Shown here: one piece after another, positions 18,488 through 26,948 of the stretch
How the letters are laid out: each line of letters begins with the position of its first letter
Position numbering within the stretch: position 1 is the stretch's first letter
Assembly (NCBI GenBank): GCA_963422275.1
Contig: OY729418.1
Location: 744,001 to 808,000 of the forward strand
From: G963422275 sp963422275
GTDB lineage: Bacteria > Pseudomonadota > Alphaproteobacteria > Rhodobacterales > Rhodobacteraceae
Direction: 5' to 3'
Length of the DNA: 64,000 bases
Made by a program: the position numbers and the translations under genes
Notes under the pieces: generated by a model
What the model was told of the DNA's origin: nothing
What the model saw: the letters and a program-made list of their open reading frames with translations, nothing else
Database searches by the model: none

Positions 18488-19318
18488 ATGAACGATCCGC
18501 GCTTGATACCGTGGAACGGTCGTGTTGCTGCGGCAGAATTTGAAGGTTCCGTTCGAGCGGACATGTTTGTGGAGGGGAAGTGGCTAAGGTGCGGCCAGCC
18601 TGCAGTCTCTCTTCATGTCTCCCCAAGCGGCGTTCAGGCTTGCCAATTGCTTTTCGGAGAGTCCTTCCGCGCTCTGGAGTTCCTTGAGGAGTGGGCTTTT
18701 GGCCAATCCGGAAGAGACGGCTACGTTGGATACGTGCACCGGGAAGCATTGTCCAATGGCTGGTCCCCGACCCACTGGGTCAGCGGTGTCAAGTCGCACC
18801 TGTATCCTTCCCCAGACATGAAATGCATTCCAGAAATGCAGTTGCATCTCGGAGCGCTTCTGATGCTGGAGGGGCGAGCGAAACGAGACTTCTATCCGGT
18901 TTCCGGAGGTGGATATGTTCCCGTCCAGCATGTCAGCAGATTGCAGGACAGACCGAGCGATTTCGTGGAGGTCGCCGAACGGTTTCTTGGCAGCCCCTAT
19001 CTGTGGGGAGGAAACACCGCTAATGGAATTGACTGCTCAGGACTGGTTCAGGTGGCGCTTACGGCCATTGGCAAGAAATGTCCACGCGACAGCGACTTGC
19101 AGGAAGAATCCTTGAGGGGCCGTGCTCACTCGGGCAACTCCGTGAGACGCGGCGACATTGCATTCTGGAAGGGACACGTGGGAATAATGCTTGACGGTGA
19201 AATAATGCTTCATGCCACGGCCCATCGCATGGCTGTAGTGAAGGAGAGTTTCTCGCAGGTCCGAAGCCGCATAGCCGACTTGGGAGACCACCCGTTCCAT
19301 GGCTTTCGTCGGATCTAG
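18488..19318 (+). CDS. NlpC/P60 family cell-wall endopeptidase
   Basis: 276 residues. Two SH3-like segments occupy about residues 10-150 and a C40 peptidase domain the C-terminus. The catalytic Cys is in GIDCSGLVQVAL near residue 183 and the catalytic His in GHVGIMLDGE near residue 229. It probably cleaves muropeptide stem peptides (gamma-D-Glu-diamino acid bond) at the cell wall or during recycling. No signal peptide is obvious, which is usual for this alphaproteobacterial subgroup. It starts 37 nt after asd on the same strand, with GGAG just before the ATG. Confidence 0.88.
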   Translation: MNDPRLIPWNGRVAAAEFEGSVRADMFVEGKWLRCGQPAVSLHVSPSGVQACQLLFGESFRALEFLEEWAFGQSGRDGYVGYVHREALSNGWSPTHWVSGVKSHLYPSPDMKCIPEMQLHLGALLMLEGRAKRDFYPVSGGGYVPVQHVSRLQDRPSDFVEVAERFLGSPYLWGGNTANGIDCSGLVQVALTAIGKKCPRDSDLQEESLRGRAHSGNSVRRGDIAFWKGHVGIMLDGEIMLHATAHRMAVVKESFSQVRSRIADLGDHPFHGFRRI

Positions 19319-19746
19319 TCGATTGTGCGCAGCAGCTTTCGCTCGAAGAACTGAATGACCCGTCCCAAGTCGTTCCCACGCCGAAGTATGCGCCCGTCAG
19401 CTGACACGATCTGGTACAAGTCACTCTTGGTTGCCGAACGCGGCCATTTTTCGATTCGGTAAAGCGGGTGCTCGGAAGTCCTTCGAAAGATTGAAAAGAT
19501 CGCGACATTCCGCAGGTTGGATATCCCGTAGTTGCACCACTCGCCTGCAGCCACCATTCGCCCGTAAACAGGCAATATGAAGTTCAGTTCGGTTCTGTGG
19601 AAACTGACGATTTGCGGAAGGTCTGAGATTTTGCTCTGGATGCGTTGGTTCCGGAACAAACTCATCTCATGCAACGTCATGCCAGCATTGTGGCAAGTTT
19701 TGCAGACTTGTGCAAGCAACGGATGAAAATTTTCGTGGCGCTTCAT
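19315..19746 (-). CDS. conserved hypothetical protein
   Basis: 143 residues, not recognised. It contains ISNLRNVAIFSIFRRTSEHPLY, then a GRILRRGNDLGRVIQFFERKL tail; the composition is basic and lacks signal or membrane segments. It converges on the NlpC/P60 gene with a 4-nt overlap of stops (19315-19318). A later start at MTLHEMSLF is possible. It reads as a small cytoplasmic protein; no function proposed. Confidence 0.55.
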   Translation of the reverse strand: MKRHENFHPLLAQVCKTCHNAGMTLHEMSLFRNQRIQSKISDLPQIVSFHRTELNFILPVYGRMVAAGEWCNYGISNLRNVAIFSIFRRTSEHPLYRIEKWPRSATKSDLYQIVSADGRILRRGNDLGRVIQFFERKLLRTID

Positions 19747-20042
19747 TCAGGCTTGCATAACATCACAGCTCCGCCTGCCCACGGCGTTAGGAGATTTGAA
19801 TCTGCGGTGGAACTGCCGAAATCCAGCGAAACATAGGCCGCTTAAGTTACATCGCCACCTGACAATTCACTGGAAGTCACGCCGCTGGCGAAAAAGTCGT
19901 GGCTTGGCTGCAACCGCCTAGGTTTCAAGCCAATGTCCGTGCAGTTGCCAGGATTGCCAAGATATCGAGCTTCACTGCCAAGGGTCGTTCAAGCAGCTTG
20001 GCTGATGACGGGATGTACCAGACATGAAGAATGCAATCTTAA
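19747..20042. other. intergenic
   Basis: About 296 nt with nothing supported. It leads into the R1 repeat. Confidence 0.35.
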
Positions 20043-20168
20043 GACTGTTGCGAAATGCGCCCCTCTGGCCATGGACATGTCTCGCTGAAGGGTTGCAAGC
20101 GCTTGTCATGATGTTCGATTAAGGGAAAGACCGATGAATTTCTTCATGACGGTGGTGGACGAGCGCGT
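20043..20168 (+). repeat. R1 dispersed repeat, copy 2
   Basis: Starts GACTGTTGCGAAATGCGCCC and ends at TTCTTCATGACGGTGGTGGA followed by CGAGCGC. It closely resembles copies at 8355 and 39050 (inverted). The sequence beyond each copy differs, which marks GAGCGC as one boundary. Confidence 0.6.
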
Positions 20169-20399
20169 AAAGCCCCACAGTGCCCTGATGGACTGGCAGC
20201 GCTTGGCGGCGGTTCTCGGTACGGTGCGCATCGAGTCTGGGGCGGGCTGGCTGCAATGCCGACCTGATGATCCGGGTTCTCCCGCATGGCCAGTGGCGCT
20301 CGATGTCGGATCGGGAGCTTGAGCGAGCACTGACGGTGCGGCTCGTTTTCATGCTGTCCGTGGGCCGGTCGATGCTTGAGCGCTGCCCCGTTCGCCAGA

Positions 20400-20783
20400 C
20401 GCGCAGCCAGTTCCAGAAGGCGAAAATCAGAGCAAAATGACCGCTTTCGCAACGGTCTTTCCATGTCATTCTGGGCAACTGCGGCATCCACAAACAAGCC
20501 AAAGTCCAAGCCTGGTCTGAACGCCAGCCGCGCCGGGCATTTCATTTTCATTCTGGCATCCGATTCCTGGCTGAATGCAGTCGAAGGGTTCTTCGCAAGG
20601 TTGACATGGCGACGTTTCAAACACGCTGTCTTTCACGCCGGGGCAAACCTGCAGGCGGCAATCAACCGCTTCATCATCGAGCACGATGCGACCGAAGCAA
20701 AACTGTTCACTTGGCGTGCCGCCCCCGACCTGAGCATCGTCGCAAGGAACCGAGGATTCCAAACGTTGGAGCCAGTCCACTAG
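20400..20783 (+). pseudogene. IS630-family transposase C-terminal remnant
   Basis: The reading SWLNAVEGFFARLTWRRFKH, then LQAAINRFIIEHDATEAKLF, TWRAAPDLSIVARNRGFQTL matches the IS630/Tc1 C-terminal region (DDE glutamate in NAVEGFF). The upstream part (MSFWATAASTNKPKSKPGLNA) corresponds to the NYGTHKHPKVRAWL segment in a shifted frame. The stop at 20781-20783 overlaps the opposite-strand stop of the LacI gene. Only the last third of the transposase remains. Confidence 0.75.
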
Positions 20784-21808
20784 ATGTTTTCCGAGGTGTG
20801 GATTTCAAATCCGAGTGTGACGTTTTGCGCCCCGGCATCCGGCCTTGCCTTCTTGGCCTTGATCATCGCGGCAACCGCCTCTCGCGCGAACATGTCGAGG
20901 GGATGCGAAATGACCAAGGTCAGTGTTCCGTCTATCAAGGCGGCACGCGTCGCCTCGAACAATTCATAGCCGACGCTGACAAATCCCTTTCTTGGCGGAC
21001 GCTCGCGCATCGCGGCCAGCACACCGGTGATGCCGCCGCCAGAAATGAACAAGCCGCACATATCCGGGTGCTCAGCCAGAAGCTGCACGGTTATCTCGCG
21101 CGCCGCAGTCGACGACTCATAGGTCGAAAGAGGCTCAAGCAGGGTGAATCCCGCATTGTGTTCACGGAAGTAGGAACGAAATCCGCTTTCGTTCAGTTCT
21201 TGGTTTCGATAGCGGTGGTTGCCGACAAGAATACCGATTTCCCCCGGTTCACGACATATCTTGTCGAAGGCCCAAGCGGCGGTGCGCCCGACCTTCCAAT
21301 TGTCGACCCCTACAAAACCAATATTCCCCTGTGCAGTCAGCGGAGCAATCAGGGCAGAAATGGGCACGCCCTTGTCCAGCACTGCGTCGATGGCATCCGA
21401 AACCAATGGATGCTCGGCCGCAACCAAGCCGACGGCTTCGCATTCGTCGCCCATCGCAATCAGTTGTTTCGCCACATTGTCGGGGGAAAGATCGTCCAGA
21501 TATTCAAGCGTCAGGTCGACAGTGCCCTCCGCGCAGCCCCGCGCTGCGCGCAATAGCGCCTCGCCCATTCCACGATAGAATGCTCGACTTCCCTGGTGCA
21601 AAAGTATGCCAAGGCGGTGAGATTCCCGGCTTTTCCTGATCGATTCTTCGATCGATCCCAACCCGTAAAACCCGATTCTCTCAGCAACGTGCAAGACGCG
21701 TTCATGCGTTGGCTGGCGAACCGATCCCGCGTCGTTGATGACACGATTCACGGTTGATACGGATACGCCGGCAGCTTCCGCCAAATCTGGAATTGTGGGG
21801 CGCTTCAT
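20780..21808 (-). CDS. LacI-family transcriptional regulator of the moc-like operon
   Basis: 342 residues. N-terminal LacI helix-turn-helix (TIPDLAEAAGVSVSTVNRVI) and hinge, then a periplasmic-binding-protein-like effector domain (RLGILLHQGSRAFYRGMGEAL, GFVGVDNWKVGRTAAW, CGLFISGGGITGVLAAM). It is transcribed divergently from the catabolic operon that starts at 21982, with 173 nt between them. It most likely represses the operon until an inositol- or amino-inositol-type ligand binds. An imperfect palindrome at 21833-21852 is a good operator candidate. Confidence 0.88.
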   Translation of the reverse strand: MKRPTIPDLAEAAGVSVSTVNRVINDAGSVRQPTHERVLHVAERIGFYGLGSIEESIRKSRESHRLGILLHQGSRAFYRGMGEALLRAARGCAEGTVDLTLEYLDDLSPDNVAKQLIAMGDECEAVGLVAAEHPLVSDAIDAVLDKGVPISALIAPLTAQGNIGFVGVDNWKVGRTAAWAFDKICREPGEIGILVGNHRYRNQELNESGFRSYFREHNAGFTLLEPLSTYESSTAAREITVQLLAEHPDMCGLFISGGGITGVLAAMRERPPRKGFVSVGYELFEATRAALIDGTLTLVISHPLDMFAREAVAAMIKAKKARPDAGAQNVTLGFEIHTSENI

Positions 21809-21832
21809 TATCTCGACTTAACTCATTTTGTT

Positions 21833-21852
21833 TCATTTCTCCAGAGGAATGA
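21833..21852. promoter_or_regulatory. candidate LacI-type operator
   Basis: TCATTTCTCCAGAGGAATGA is a 20-bp imperfect palindrome (TCATT...AATGA) between the divergent regulator and operon, 25 nt upstream of the regulator ATG. Related half-sites (GGAATGAAA, GAATGGAATT) follow at about 21860-21892. A TTGACT at 21892-21897 may be the -35 of the rightward promoter; no convincing -10 was fixed. Confidence 0.5.
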
Positions 21853-21981
21853 CATTAAATGGAATGAAAACACCCCTTTGGTTGAATGGAATTGACTTTA
21901 TTCATCTCAGTGTGTCAAGCATGTTGCATCTTGATGCGGCTTGAATGAGCGACGGCTTGGCATGAAAGGGATGAGACCCTG

Positions 21982-23001
21982 ATGGACGATCTGAAATTCG
22001 GGTCACGTGACAAGCATGGGAATTGGACCCCACACCGCCGACTGGAAATTGCACCGTTCTGGGAAGGTCGGTTCAACCGGATTGGGCAATTCGCGATCAA
22101 CTTTCTTTGGCCGTGGAATGCCTTTCACATGGCCACGGCACTGCTTTATTGGATCTTCGTCATTCCCGATATGGAGATCATGCGGACCTTGAGTTGGGGT
22201 TGGGCGTTCCGGCTTCTTGCCGCGAATGCTGTCGGTATCTTCTTGATGTACGGCGCTATTGAGCTCTTCTACTATGTCAGGCGCATTCAGGGTACGCGGT
22301 TCAAGTTCAACCACAAGTTCCCGTCAGAGCATCCCTTTGACGGGTTCTGGTTCAAAAGCCAGAACCTCGACAATTTTTTGCGATCCTTCCTGATCGGCAT
22401 CCCGATCTGGACGTTTGTCGAAGTGATGATCCTTTGGTGTTTCGCCAATGGTTGGGGCACTTGGCTCGATTGGCAGGACAACTGGCTTTGGCTAAGCGTC
22501 CTGGTGCTGTTGGCGCCGGCAATTCACGAGATTCATTTCTTCTGCATCCATCGGCTGATCCACACGCCGTTTCTTTATAGATGGGTGCATTCGGTGCATC
22601 ACAACTCGGTCAATCCGAGCCCTTGGTCGTCGCTCTCAATGCACCCGTTCGAGCACCTATTGTATTTCGGCGAGATCGTCTGGCACTTGATCATTCCGTC
22701 GAACCCGATCGTCGTGCTCTTCAACAGCCACATCGTGGGCTATGGCGCAATCAACGGCCATATCGGCTTCGAAAAACTCGAACTGGCCGACGAAAGGGCG
22801 CTCGATAGCCACGCTTATGCCCATTATCTGCACCACAAATATTTCGAAGTGAATTACGGCGGCAACGGGCTGGTCCCGCTCGACAAGTGGTTCGGCTGTT
22901 GGCACGATGGGTCGAAGGAAGCCGACAAGCGGATGAAGGAAAGGTTCCGCAGAATGAAGGCGCGCGCGAACGCCGGGAAGACGGCGGCCCCGGCGCGATA
23001 G
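21982..23001 (+). CDS. MocD-like fatty acid hydroxylase/sterol desaturase family protein 1
   Basis: 339 residues, integral membrane. It has about four hydrophobic spans in the first 190 residues and the histidine boxes of the di-iron hydroxylase superfamily: HRLIH, HSVHH and HYLHHKYFEVNYG. This superfamily inserts oxygen at unactivated C-H bonds. In rhizobial moc clusters MocD is the oxygenase-like partner of the ferredoxin MocE in O-demethylating 3-O-methyl-scyllo-inosamine. It is the first gene of the operon and a paralogue of the next gene; the two share the PSPWSSLSMHP segment exactly. Confidence 0.82.
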   Translation: MDDLKFGSRDKHGNWTPHRRLEIAPFWEGRFNRIGQFAINFLWPWNAFHMATALLYWIFVIPDMEIMRTLSWGWAFRLLAANAVGIFLMYGAIELFYYVRRIQGTRFKFNHKFPSEHPFDGFWFKSQNLDNFLRSFLIGIPIWTFVEVMILWCFANGWGTWLDWQDNWLWLSVLVLLAPAIHEIHFFCIHRLIHTPFLYRWVHSVHHNSVNPSPWSSLSMHPFEHLLYFGEIVWHLIIPSNPIVVLFNSHIVGYGAINGHIGFEKLELADERALDSHAYAHYLHHKYFEVNYGGNGLVPLDKWFGCWHDGSKEADKRMKERFRRMKARANAGKTAAPAR

Positions 23002-23012
23002 TGGGCGGAACG

Positions 23013-24044
23013 ATGGACGATCTTGCATTCGGCAATCGCGACGAGCGCGGCAATTGGCGTCCCAACGAGGCGCTGAAAACCGGCGCGCTGTTTGCCTGGC
23101 CTTTCAGCCTGATAAAGTTCCTCAGGTGGCTGCCGAATTATTTCCTGCCCCATAACGCCCTTTTCATGGTGCTGGGCGCCGTGTTCTGGTACCTGCTGAC
23201 GCCAACGAGCGAGACATTGCGGACTCTTTCCTGGGACTGGGCACTCTACATCCTGGTGCGAAACTCCCTGTCGATCCTGATGATCTACGGCGCGATGGAG
23301 ATCTGGCTCTATGTCAGGCGGTCGCAGGGCAACCGCTTCAAGTACAACGGAAAATTCCCTGCCGAGCAAACCTCGAACGTGTTCATTTTCAAGAGCCAGA
23401 ACATCGACAATGTCATTCGCACCTTCGCCACCGGCTTGCCGATCTGGTCAACCTACGAGGTGCTGGTCCTGTGGGCTTGGGCCAACGGTTGGGGTCCGTG
23501 GACGACATTCGGCGACAACCCGGTCTGGCTGATTGCGTTCTGGCTGGTGATTCCCCTGTTTCACGAGTTTCACTTCTTCTGCATCCACCGGCTGATCCAC
23601 ACACCATTTCTCTACAAGTGGGTGCATTCGGTGCATCACAACTCGATCAACCCCTCTCCCTGGTCGTCGCTTTCCATGCACCCCGTGGAGCATCTGCTTT
23701 ATTGGTCCGACAGCCTCATCCACTTGATCCTGCCGTCGCACCCGCTCTTGCTCCTCTACCATCTGCATGTCACTGGCACGGGGGCAGTCGTCGGCCATAT
23801 CGGCTTCGACAAGATAGAGGCCGGCGAGGACACGGCCGTCGATACCCATGCCTATGCCCATTACCTGCATCACAAATATTTTGAGGTCAATTACGGCGAC
23901 GGCACGGTGCCTTTGGACAAGCTCTTCGGCACTTGGCATGACGGCACCACGGAGGCAGACGCCCGCATGAAAAGGCGCTTTCGGCAAAAAAGGGAGCGCA
24001 TGAATGCGAAAAAGGCGAACCCGGCCGAAAACAGGCAGGAATAA
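23013..24044 (+). CDS. MocD-like fatty acid hydroxylase/sterol desaturase family protein 2
   Basis: 343 residues from ATG 23013, 11 nt after the previous stop; an upstream in-frame start at 22887 would overlap the first gene and is less likely. It has the same topology and histidine boxes as its neighbour (HRLIH, HSVHH, HYLHHKYFEVNYG) and the same opening pattern MDDLxFGxRDxxGNW. The two are tandem duplicates that have diverged in their membrane spans. They may form a heteromer or act on different substrates. A Rieske ferredoxin at the operon end could feed both with electrons. Confidence 0.82.
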   Translation: MDDLAFGNRDERGNWRPNEALKTGALFAWPFSLIKFLRWLPNYFLPHNALFMVLGAVFWYLLTPTSETLRTLSWDWALYILVRNSLSILMIYGAMEIWLYVRRSQGNRFKYNGKFPAEQTSNVFIFKSQNIDNVIRTFATGLPIWSTYEVLVLWAWANGWGPWTTFGDNPVWLIAFWLVIPLFHEFHFFCIHRLIHTPFLYKWVHSVHHNSINPSPWSSLSMHPVEHLLYWSDSLIHLILPSHPLLLLYHLHVTGTGAVVGHIGFDKIEAGEDTAVDTHAYAHYLHHKYFEVNYGDGTVPLDKLFGTWHDGTTEADARMKRRFRQKRERMNAKKANPAENRQE

Positions 24045-24101
24045 GGGCCGGCCCGGATTTCATAACCCGCAATCGAAGTAACCAACAATGGAGACAAAAC
24101 C

Positions 24102-25064
24102 ATGAAAACATTCAACATTCTGAAGGCAGCGACGGTCGCTGCCATCGTGGCAACCAACGCCATGGCAGCGGATATCGCGGTTGTCGGCGGAAAGACAGAT
24201 GATCCGTTTTGGAACAAGATCAAGCTTGGTCTCGATCACGCGGCCATGTTTATCGAGTCTACCGGCGGCTCGGTCACCTATCTGCAGCTGCAGACTTACG
24301 ACAACCTTGGCCCGGACGCGGCGCAGCTTGTACGCACCGCGATCAGCCAAGGTGTCGACGGCATCGTGATCCCGAACTGGGTTCCGGAAGCGGAAGACGA
24401 GGCAATCAGGGCCGCGATTGACGCTGGCATCAGGGTGATGCTGATGAATGCGGGCGACCTTGAGAAGGCGCGGGAACTGGGTGCGATCAATTATGTCGGC
24501 AACAACGAGTACAGTGCCGGCCTCGCTGCTGGCGAGTATTATGGCGACCAGGGCATCATGAATGTGATCTGCGTTAACACGGTGCCTGGCGCGGCCAATC
24601 TTGAAGCGCGTTGCCAAGGCGTTGCCGACGGGATCGCAACCAAAGGTGGTGTTTCGAACCAACTGCCATTGCCCGCGACCTCCTTCGGCGACCCAACCGC
24701 CGTTGCCGAGGCGATCAAGGCGACGCTTCTCGGCACCGACACGATCAAAGGTGTCATTACCATTTCGGCCGGCGACGCCGACAGTGCCGCTATCGGCATT
24801 CAACAGGCTGGCAAGACCGGGGATGTCATGCTGGCCTCCTTCGACTTCAACCAGTCAGGTCTGGACAGGATCAAGGCGGGAGAACAGGGCTTTGCCGTCG
24901 ACCAGCAGCCCTATCTGCAGTCACTTCTGGCCGTGTCGCTTCTGAACGCCTACATCGAATACGGCAACAACCTGCCCGTGGCACCGATAGCGACCGGGCC
25001 GGGCATCGTCGATAGCTCGAATATTGACGCCACGCTTGCCGGTGTTCAAAAAGGCGCTCGCTAA
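24102..25064 (+). CDS. MocB-like sugar ABC transporter substrate-binding protein
   Basis: 320 residues. Signal peptide MKTFNILKAATVAAIVATNAMA, then a type I periplasmic binding fold (IAVVGGKTDDPFWNKIKLGL, GVDGIVIPNWVPEAE, GVITISAGDADSAAIGIQQ). This is the ribose/rhizopine/inositol-binding group, to which MocB belongs. It acts in the periplasm and delivers the substrate to the permease encoded downstream. A strong hairpin follows the stop at 25076-25106. Confidence 0.88.
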   Translation: MKTFNILKAATVAAIVATNAMAADIAVVGGKTDDPFWNKIKLGLDHAAMFIESTGGSVTYLQLQTYDNLGPDAAQLVRTAISQGVDGIVIPNWVPEAEDEAIRAAIDAGIRVMLMNAGDLEKARELGAINYVGNNEYSAGLAAGEYYGDQGIMNVICVNTVPGAANLEARCQGVADGIATKGGVSNQLPLPATSFGDPTAVAEAIKATLLGTDTIKGVITISAGDADSAAIGIQQAGKTGDVMLASFDFNQSGLDRIKAGEQGFAVDQQPYLQSLLAVSLLNAYIEYGNNLPVAPIATGPGIVDSSNIDATLAGVQKGAR

Positions 25065-25075
25065 GCATCGATTTA

Positions 25076-25106
25076 CCCGCATCCCGTGGTCCACCCGGGA
25101 TGCGGG
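25076..25106 (+). terminator. intra-operon hairpin after the binding protein
   Basis: CCCGCATCCCG and CGGGATGCGGG form a perfect 11-bp stem with a 9-nt loop, followed by CTTTCC rather than a long T run. Such hairpins between a binding-protein gene and its permease usually attenuate transcription or protect the upstream message, giving excess binding protein. Confidence 0.8.
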
Positions 25107-25148
25107 CTTTCCAACAAGAACATATTTTCACCGACAGGGCCGACCATC

Positions 25149-26174
25149 ATGAACTTCCTTTCACTCGGCAGTCTCTTGCGTCGTCCCGAGGCCGGAGCGC
25201 TTCTCGGCCTTGTTGCTGTTCTCACCTTCTTCGTGGTGTTTGGCAGCACCCGTTTCCTGCAGCCTGCAGGTGCGTCAAGCTGGCTCAATGTCGCCGCCAA
25301 TCTCGGCATCATCGCGTTCCCGGTCGGTCTTTTGATGATCGCAGGCGAATTGGACATCTCTGTCGGCGCGATGATCCCGGCAGGTTCGATGACCGTGGCG
25401 ATCATATCCGGCCATTGGGATCAGTCGATCTGGCTTGGGATCGCCGCCGCGCTCGCCATGGGAGTCGTTGTTGGCTATATCAATGGCACCTTGGTAAACC
25501 GTACCGCGGTGCCCTCACTGATCGTCACGCTAGGAACCCTCTTTGCGATGCAGGGCGTTATCCTGGGTTTGTCGGTGTTGTTCACCGGAACGGTGAGCGT
25601 GGCGTTGAAGCCCGAGGAGTCCGGACCGATCGCCAAATTCCTCTTCGGTCAATTCCTGGGTGGAACGTTTCAGGTCATCATCTTGTGGTGGCTCGCCCTT
25701 ATGGCAATCTACATCTTCTACGTCCATTTCTCGAAATACGGCAACTGGATCTTCGCGATGGGCGGCGACAAGGAGGGCGCGCGCAATGCCGGCATCCCGA
25801 CAAGCCGTCTGACGCTGATCCTGTATATCATGTCGAGCACTAGCTGCGCCTTCGTCGGCATGTGCCAGGCGATTCTGTTCAATTCGGCTCAGGTCAGCGC
25901 AGGCATGACCTTCATTTTCAATTCAATCATTTCGGTCGTTGTCGGCGGCGTGCTGCTGACGGGCGGGTTTGGCTCGGTCTTGGGCATCTTCCTCGGCACG
26001 GTCACCTTCGCCATCGTCACCCAAGGCATCTACTTCACCGATTTCGACCGCAACTGGTCGAGCCTGATCATCGGCGTCATGCTTTTGATCGCGGTCCTGA
26101 TGAACAACACATTCCGGCAAATGGCGCTAACCTACACGCCGAAGAAAGGGAAGCGAGCGGCCAGACATGGCTGA
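25149..26174 (+). CDS. sugar ABC transporter permease (RbsC-type)
   Basis: 341 residues with about eight to ten membrane spans of the BPD_transp_2 (branched-chain/ribose) type. Characteristic stretches are NLGIIAFPVGLLMIAGELDI, VPSLIVTLGTLF and VVGGVLLTGGFGSVLGIFLG. I take ATG 25149 as start because it opens with the cytoplasmic segment before the first span. The last codons overlap the ATPase gene by 8 nt (26167-26174), indicating coupled translation. Confidence 0.88.
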   Translation: MNFLSLGSLLRRPEAGALLGLVAVLTFFVVFGSTRFLQPAGASSWLNVAANLGIIAFPVGLLMIAGELDISVGAMIPAGSMTVAIISGHWDQSIWLGIAAALAMGVVVGYINGTLVNRTAVPSLIVTLGTLFAMQGVILGLSVLFTGTVSVALKPEESGPIAKFLFGQFLGGTFQVIILWWLALMAIYIFYVHFSKYGNWIFAMGGDKEGARNAGIPTSRLTLILYIMSSTSCAFVGMCQAILFNSAQVSAGMTFIFNSIISVVVGGVLLTGGFGSVLGIFLGTVTFAIVTQGIYFTDFDRNWSSLIIGVMLLIAVLMNNTFRQMALTYTPKKGKRAARHG

Positions 26175-26946
26175 CAAAAGACCTGTTCTGGAACTCAGGA
26201 ATGTCGGCAAATCCTTTGGACCGATCGATGTCCTGCACAGAATATCGCTGAATGTGCATGAGGGGGAAGTGCTTTGCCTCTTGGGAGACAACGGCGCCGG
26301 CAAGTCCACATTGATCAAGACGCTGGCAGGCGTCCACAAGCCGACCGCGGGGGAAATCCTGATGGATGGCGAGACGGTCGAGTTCAATCGCCCCAGGGAT
26401 GCGGCCGACCGTGGTATCGCGACCGTGCATCAGTTCGGCGGCACCTTCCCGCTGATGTCGATCGGTCGGTCCTTCTTCGTCGGCGTCGAGCCGACCAAGG
26501 GCTGGGGACCGTTCAGAATCTTCGACCGAAAGAAAGCCAACGAGGTCGCAATAAGGGCAGTGCAGAATTTTGGCATAACCCGGATCGAAGATGGCAGTCG
26601 ACTCGTCGGCGGCCTGTCGGGCGGCGAACGCCAGTCGCTCGCCATAGCGCGAGCGGTGCATTTCGGTGCACGGGTGCTGATCCTCGACGAACCCACCGCC
26701 GCGCTCGGTGTGAAACAAGCGGCCCACGTCCTTCGCATCGTCAACGAAACCAAGCGCCGCGGACTGGCGGTCATCTTCATTACCCACCAAGTCATGCACG
26801 CAATCGCCGTCGGTGACCATTTTGCCGTGCTTATCCGTGGTGCCATCGCCACCGATTTCCGGAAAGGCGAAAGGACCCGCGAGCAAATCACTGACCTGAT
26901 GGCAGGCGGCGAAACGATGGCCGATCTTGAAGCCGAGATCGGATGA
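26167..26946 (+). CDS. sugar ABC transporter ATP-binding protein
   Basis: 259 residues, a single nucleotide-binding domain. Walker A GDNGAGKST near residue 42, Q-loop in TVHQFGGTFPLMS, signature LSGGERQ near residue 155, Walker B VLILDEPTAALG near residue 175, and switch His in FITHQ. RbsA-type importers usually carry two fused domains; this half-size form would act as a homodimer, as in several inositol-type transporters. The frame is intact. Confidence 0.88.
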   Translation: MADKRPVLELRNVGKSFGPIDVLHRISLNVHEGEVLCLLGDNGAGKSTLIKTLAGVHKPTAGEILMDGETVEFNRPRDAADRGIATVHQFGGTFPLMSIGRSFFVGVEPTKGWGPFRIFDRKKANEVAIRAVQNFGITRIEDGSRLVGGLSGGERQSLAIARAVHFGARVLILDEPTAALGVKQAAHVLRIVNETKRRGLAVIFITHQVMHAIAVGDHFAVLIRGAIATDFRKGERTREQITDLMAGGETMADLEAEIG

Positions 26947-26948
26947 GG

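Noticed and set aside
20606..21556. 316-residue open frame on the plus strand
   Set aside because: Antisense to the LacI regulator after the end of the IS630 remnant; no recognisable content beyond the IS tail.
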